DNA of 64,000 nt from Gemmataceae bacterium (GTDB lineage Bacteria > Planctomycetota > Planctomycetia > Gemmatales > Gemmataceae), in assembly GCA_009691845.1 (NCBI GenBank), contig SIAJ01000019.1:1-64000 (forward strand), read 5' to 3'. The notes beneath the pieces are model-generated. The model was not told where the DNA came from. It ran no database searches and saw only the letters and a program-made list of their open reading frames with translations. The translations under genes were made by a program, and so were the position numbers. This document shows positions 60,377 through 64,000 of the stretch, in pieces; positions within the stretch are counted from its first letter, which is position 1, and each line of letters opens with the position of its first letter.

Positions 60377-62248
60377 TTATAGATCGCGCCAGTGGACAAA
60401 GGCTTCAACCGCATAAAACTCCGGCAAGCCCAATTCGTCGTAAGCCTTTGCTGTGGAACGATTTCGTTCTTCCGAACGCTGCCAAAATTCTCGTTTATCC
60501 AAGCCGCCTGGAAACATAGCCTTGTCTTTCTGCGACTGATGCCGAAAGATTGCCAGTTTTTTCCGCTCGACCGTCTCCGGGCTAATCGGAACTGCCATCT
60601 CGATTTGGTGCGGCTCCCATTCTTCCCAGGCTCCGCGATACAGCCAGACCTCAAAATTCTGCCCAGTCCTCCGAACTCTTCGCACCGCTTCATAAATTGC
60701 CTCAGCACAGGTGCGGTGAGTGCCATGTGGGTCGGACAATTCGCCTGCCACATAGACCTGAGACGGTTGCAACCGGGCAAACAGTTTTTCAATATCCGTA
60801 ATGTCATCGGGATGAATCGGGGCTTTGGCGATGGTTCCCGTGCGATAAAACCGCAAATCCATGAACTTCAGCTGATCGGGAGGAATTCCGCACGCCAGGG
60901 CTGCCGCTCGGGCCTCGGTCTCGCGAATCAACCCCTTGATCTTGAGCACTTCCTCGCTGTCCGGCTGTCCAGGGCTTTTCGAATCCAAAAACGACTGCAC
61001 TCGGTCCCGAACCGCCGCTGTCGCTTTTGCATCGATGCCGAACAACCGATTGAAACTCTCCACGAAGTCCGCAAACCGTCGCGAGTCGTGGTCGAACACC
61101 GCGATGTTTCCACTTGTCATGTAGGCCACGTGGACCGTGTGCCCCTGTTCAACCAGGCGGATAATCGTTCCGCCCATTGATATTACGTCGTCGTCCGGGT
61201 GCGGACTGAACACCAGAACAGTCTTGGGCTCCTTGCCGGCCGGGTAGTTCTGGATGGTTGCCAGCCGGTCGTGAAAGATCTTTTCGCCGAGCAATTCAGC
61301 CGGCCCGTGTTCTCGGAGCAGGTCGTACAGATGATGATCACGAAAATCCAGGTCAGACAGCTTCATCAGCGACTTCTGCAGCTTCAGGCTTAGCCAGACT
61401 ACCGCCTGCCGTATGAGATCGGGGGTCCAGTCGACCGTCGTGACTTCCCACGGCCTGCGGAAGATCGTCAAGCCATTGGCTGCTGCCTCGTCCAAGAGGA
61501 ACGTGGCCTCCGGATGGTTCTGGAGGTACGAGGCCGAGATCGACTCCGAGAGCGGCTGTTCAACGGCCTTCAGCACAATCGCGGCCTTGTGCTCGCCGAA
61601 GGCCATGATGATGACAGTGCGGGCTTCCATGATGGTGCCGACGCCCATCGTGATCGCCTGCTGCGGAACGTTCTCTTCGCCGAAGAAGTCACCGGACGCA
61701 TCGCGGCGGGTAACAGGATCGAGCGTAACGATTCTGGTTCGGCTATTGCGGGTCGAACCAGGTTCGTTGAAGCCTATGTGCCCGGTTCGTCCGATACCGA
61801 GAACCTGAATGTCGATTCCTCCGGCCTTGCGGATGGCCAGCTCGTAGCGCTCGCAGAAATCGTCCACGTCCTCGGGCTTCAGCGTGCCATCCGGAATGTG
61901 GATGTTATGCGGCTTGATGTTGACATGATTGAAGAACGTCTCGTGCATCCAGCGGCGATAGGAGTGCGAGTCGTCGCCCGGCATCGGGAAATATTCGTCC
62001 AGGTTGAACGTGACCACGCCGGAGAGATCGAGCCCCTCTTTCTGATGCATCCGAGTCAGTTCGCGGTAGAAGCCAACGGGAGTTGAACCCGTGGCCAGGC
62101 CAAGCACCGTCGCCCGGCCAGCGGCGTTGTTCTCGCGTACAAGGCGTTCGACCTGCAAGGCGGCATGACGCGACGCTTCGCCGGAGGACTTGAAGACGAG
62201 TGAACGAATCCGAGCATTCGGAACATAATGCGAGGGCATGGATGTCAA
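60377..62248 (-). CDS. nagB: NagB-like glucosamine-6-phosphate deaminase fused to a PIG-L-type deacetylase
   Basis: 623 residues. Residues about 25-280 are a NagB/RpiA-fold isomerase-deaminase: VLGLATGSTPVGFYREL, VVTFNLDEYFPMPGDDSHSY, VLGIGRTGHIGFNEPGS (the GHIGFNEP motif) and AITMGVGTIMEARTVIIM. Residues about 340-600 are a PIG-L/LmbE-type metal deacetylase: VLVFSPHPDDDVISMGG (the HPDD zinc motif), MTSGNIAVFDHDS, and GELSDPHGTHRTCAEAIYEA (second zinc His). The fusion suggests coupled N-acetyl removal and deamination of amino sugars. Such fusions are known from Bacteroidetes and planctomycetes. The start is ATG 62248, with another ATG at 62239. Confidence 0.9.
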   Translation of the reverse strand: MTSMPSHYVPNARIRSLVFKSSGEASRHAALQVERLVRENNAAGRATVLGLATGSTPVGFYRELTRMHQKEGLDLSGVVTFNLDEYFPMPGDDSHSYRRWMHETFFNHVNIKPHNIHIPDGTLKPEDVDDFCERYELAIRKAGGIDIQVLGIGRTGHIGFNEPGSTRNSRTRIVTLDPVTRRDASGDFFGEENVPQQAITMGVGTIMEARTVIIMAFGEHKAAIVLKAVEQPLSESISASYLQNHPEATFLLDEAAANGLTIFRRPWEVTTVDWTPDLIRQAVVWLSLKLQKSLMKLSDLDFRDHHLYDLLREHGPAELLGEKIFHDRLATIQNYPAGKEPKTVLVFSPHPDDDVISMGGTIIRLVEQGHTVHVAYMTSGNIAVFDHDSRRFADFVESFNRLFGIDAKATAAVRDRVQSFLDSKSPGQPDSEEVLKIKGLIRETEARAAALACGIPPDQLKFMDLRFYRTGTIAKAPIHPDDITDIEKLFARLQPSQVYVAGELSDPHGTHRTCAEAIYEAVRRVRRTGQNFEVWLYRGAWEEWEPHQIEMAVPISPETVERKKLAIFRHQSQKDKAMFPGGLDKREFWQRSEERNRSTAKAYDELGLPEFYAVEAFVHWRDL

Positions 62249-62390
62249 TCGATGATGCAGGACACTTCAGTGGAGGAAGAGAAATTGTATGGCCGAGGGG
62301 AAGTGATTCAACCTAGAGAACGGGACGACGAAAGCAGGGCTAGTGGTCTTCAGCACGGTTTCCGTTGCTTGCAAAAGTTCCATGATCGCA

Positions 62391-62807
62391 TCAGGGCTTG
62401 GGTTTTACCTCGAACGTGCTACGGGAGCGATGTAGACAGACATCGAACGCGGAGAAAAAATTGATTCGCCCAAGCAACAAGCGAGCCTGGGGAAAATGGC
62501 TCCAGGCGAAAGCAATTTTGACTGGCGGATAGCTTCCAATCTTTACCTCGAGAGCCACGCCTTTTGCGAGATGGTGTCCCAGGTTTCCTCCGAGCGGGAC
62601 AATCGGGAGTGGATCATTCCAGTCCAGTCCCAGTTGAATGCCGAGGTCATACGGCAGAACGCAGATAGCGGAGCCACTGTCGACGAGGGCAAGATCATCT
62701 ACCTCAAGCGACCCCAAGATAATGCGAATTGGTAGCATCGGTATGCTAGACGTGTCCGAAAGCACCAGCAGACATGGGGGCTTATGGAAATAGCGTGAGG
62801 GGCTCAA
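62391..62807 (-). CDS. Retropepsin-like aspartyl protease domain protein
   Basis: 138 residues if translation begins at the TTG (62807) overlapping the upstream TGA (TTGA); 115 residues from the ATG at 62738. The only motif is DDLALVDSGSAICVLPYDLG, the DSG catalytic loop of single-domain retropepsin-like proteases, with supporting strands IRIILGSLEV and ARLLLGRINFFSAFDVC, where the hydrophobic-GR turn stands in for the usual ILGRDxL. Such proteins act as dimers; targets are unknown. Coupling to the small upstream gene suggests a two-gene module. Confidence 0.68.
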   Translation of the reverse strand: MSPSRYFHKPPCLLVLSDTSSIPMLPIRIILGSLEVDDLALVDSGSAICVLPYDLGIQLGLDWNDPLPIVPLGGNLGHHLAKGVALEVKIGSYPPVKIAFAWSHFPQARLLLGRINFFSAFDVCLHRSRSTFEVKPKP

Positions 62808-63046
62808 CGGCGATTGGCACGTCCCTCGGCAACGATTCGTTCGAGAACGGCAATTCCTTCCGCAGTGGCTTCCGGTCTATCGAATTGGCACGGTGCAGTG
62901 GCAATCGATTGATCGATCGGATTGGAGTTCGCCACTTTCTCCGTGCAAACCTCTTCGGCGAGAGCCGACTCCAAGTACAATTTCGGTTTCACCTGTTCGT
63001 CACGTTTTAAGGAACGGACCGCAGGCATCAAATCGATTAGGGACAT
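62804..63046 (-). CDS. Small protein upstream of the retropepsin-like gene
   Basis: 80 residues from the ATG at 63046 with GGAGG nearby. Helical and charged: SLIDLMPAVRSLKRDEQVKP, YLESALAEEVCTEKVANSNP and AEGIAVLERIVAEGRANRR. No family recognised. Size and coupling to the protease gene are reminiscent of small regulator/antitoxin-type partners, but this is only positional inference. Confidence 0.55.
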   Translation of the reverse strand: MSLIDLMPAVRSLKRDEQVKPKLYLESALAEEVCTEKVANSNPIDQSIATAPCQFDRPEATAEGIAVLERIVAEGRANRR

Positions 63047-63122
63047 CTCGTTCCTCCAAGGTTCCCCACAACCATTATGATAACCAGGAGCCCGCAATTA
63101 CGCAAACTGTGCCGCCCGAACC

Positions 63123-64000
63123 ATGATCTCTCCCCAAACCTACCAGACGTACAAGAACCTCCCGCCACTCGCTGGCGTGGCCACGCACGCGGAGGCTGCA
63201 AAGCCTGGCCTCGGCATCGAGGAGTGCGTCTCGCGGCTCAAGCGATTTCACTACGCGTTCAAGCGGCTGCACGAGATTTTCACCGCCCGCATCACGGCGG
63301 AGCCGATCTACGAGCTGAAGACGGGCTTCGCCCATCATGCCTATTTGTGTGCGGAACATGTTGATGCCTTGCGGACTCGCATCGGCGAGATGCGCGAGCC
63401 GCCGCTGGGATTGGAGGAAGTGCCGCATCCGGCGCTCGAAGTTCTTTTCGACGAGGTACGAGCAGCTCCGACAACTCGATTGCTGCTTTCAGGCATCTAC
63501 AAGTGCATCGTCGATTCGCTTCTGGAGGCCATAGACGCGTACTTGCGAGAGACAAACCCGCTAACCGATGCTCCGAGTCGCCGATTGCTGCGGTTCGCCC
63601 ATCTTGAACTATCGGACATCCGCAAATTCGGAGAGTTGGCTATCGAGGCCCTCGAGCCTGCTCCTGAATGGATCGGTTGGCGTACTGCCACTTTGGACCC
63701 TCTATTGGTCGCAGCGATGGGATTTGACGGCGTGTCTCAGTACGGCGGAGCCATAACGCTCACGACCGATATTCCTCGCAGATTCTCTGCGACTCCCTAC
63801 GTCTACGACCCCATCCCCAAACGCGACGAACGCTGGCAAGACTCCTACAACCAGGGCGTGAACCCCGAAGCCTTCCTTTACGACCCTGCTATGCCGTCGA
63901 AGCCTAAGGCACTCATGATGCTCTTTAAGCGCATCCGCGAGATCGACGTGCCGGAGATGATGGCGAGCATTCTCACGGAAACCAAGGGAAAACCCTGGAA
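63123..64000 (+). CDS. Helical protein of unknown function, cut by the window edge
   Basis: An open frame of at least 292 codons from the ATG at 63123, still open at 64000. Residues about 30-190 look like a long helical bundle: CVSRLKRFHYAFKRLHEIFT, YELKTGFAHHAYLCAEHVDA, LLLSGIYKCIVDSLLEAIDA and RRLLRFAHLELSDIRKFGEL. Regularly spaced Glu and His (FAHHAYLCAEH, FAHLE) are suggestive of a ferritin-like di-metal bundle, but I cannot prove the pattern. The next part (FSATPYVYDPIPKRDERWQD) is a new segment. No leader. Likely a complete gene beyond the window. Confidence 0.65.
   Translation, partial: MISPQTYQTYKNLPPLAGVATHAEAAKPGLGIEECVSRLKRFHYAFKRLHEIFTARITAEPIYELKTGFAHHAYLCAEHVDALRTRIGEMREPPLGLEEVPHPALEVLFDEVRAAPTTRLLLSGIYKCIVDSLLEAIDAYLRETNPLTDAPSRRLLRFAHLELSDIRKFGELAIEALEPAPEWIGWRTATLDPLLVAAMGFDGVSQYGGAITLTTDIPRRFSATPYVYDPIPKRDERWQDSYNQGVNPEAFLYDPAMPSKPKALMMLFKRIREIDVPEMMASILTETKGKPW

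Overview
The window looks like chromosomal DNA of a planctomycete, most likely a Gemmataceae-type organism. This rests on family content: two exported DUF1549/DUF1553 proteins, two DUF1501 Tat-type proteins, two DUF1559 pseudopilin-like proteins, several exported PQQ-type propellers with an N-terminal WPQWRGP-like motif, two Tat-exported Gfo/Idh/MocA oxidoreductases, a J-like membrane protein, a bacterial XPB helicase, and a moderately high GC content. Short palindromic elements are scattered between genes. I see no rRNA, tRNA, CRISPR array, prophage or intact transposase, so this is mostly ordinary chromosome with small decayed gene remnants.

Layout. 1-7 kb: a decayed Ser/Thr kinase remnant, an exported propeller, a CBM9-like/hydrolase fusion, a small exported esterase, a VOC remnant and a DUF1501 protein. 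7-13 kb (minus): inositol-monophosphatase-type enzyme, CDF metal transporter, exported TPR protein, and a compact USP - HIT - dGTPase - PIN/TRAM run. 13-14.5 kb (minus): pseudopilin-like gene overlapping a small lipoprotein gene. 15-17.3 kb: an APH-type kinase overlapping a divergent enolase, the most distinctive two-gene unit here. 17.3-24.6 kb: DUF1549/1553 protein, Tat oxidoreductase, exported alpha/alpha-barrel protein with a CxxCH motif, UbiB-type kinase. 25-28 kb: a 594-residue protein made almost entirely of HTH-like modules, and a parvulin-type PPIase. 28.4-32.7 kb: ApbE - DoxX-like - Tat oxidoreductase cluster. 32.7-35.5 kb (minus): ECF sigma factor, overlapping anti-sigma factor, TRIC-type channel and an exported protein. 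35.7-39.5 kb: exported lysine-tailed protein, then a DUF1549/1553 - DUF1501 pair. 39.5-42.2 kb (minus): an overlapping unknown/XRE pair and XPB helicase. 42.4-45.7 kb: ABC ATPase and permease, PAP2 phosphatase, and a convergent RluA-type pseudouridine synthase. 45.9-50.1 kb (minus): a lon-like remnant, two lipoproteins, a large propeller with a C-terminal haem motif, and a second pseudopilin-like protein. 50.3-64 kb: FHA-GGDEF diguanylate cyclase, three more propellers (one carrying EF-hands), J-like membrane protein, glycyl-tRNA synthetase, isochorismatase-type hydrolase, a candidate structured RNA, DUF2203 protein, a NagB/PIG-L fusion, a retropepsin-like pair and a partial helical protein at the right edge.

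How the genes work together. Much of the coding capacity serves the cell envelope: haem, sugar and polymer proteins exported by Sec or Tat, pseudopilins, lipoproteins and their folding factors. Stop/start overlaps suggest tight co-expression of six pairs: pseudopilin/lipoprotein, APH kinase/enolase, ApbE/DoxX, sigma/anti-sigma, unknown/XRE, and propeller/isochorismatase. Starts were chosen by reading the sequence. Functions rest on recognised motifs, not on database searches.
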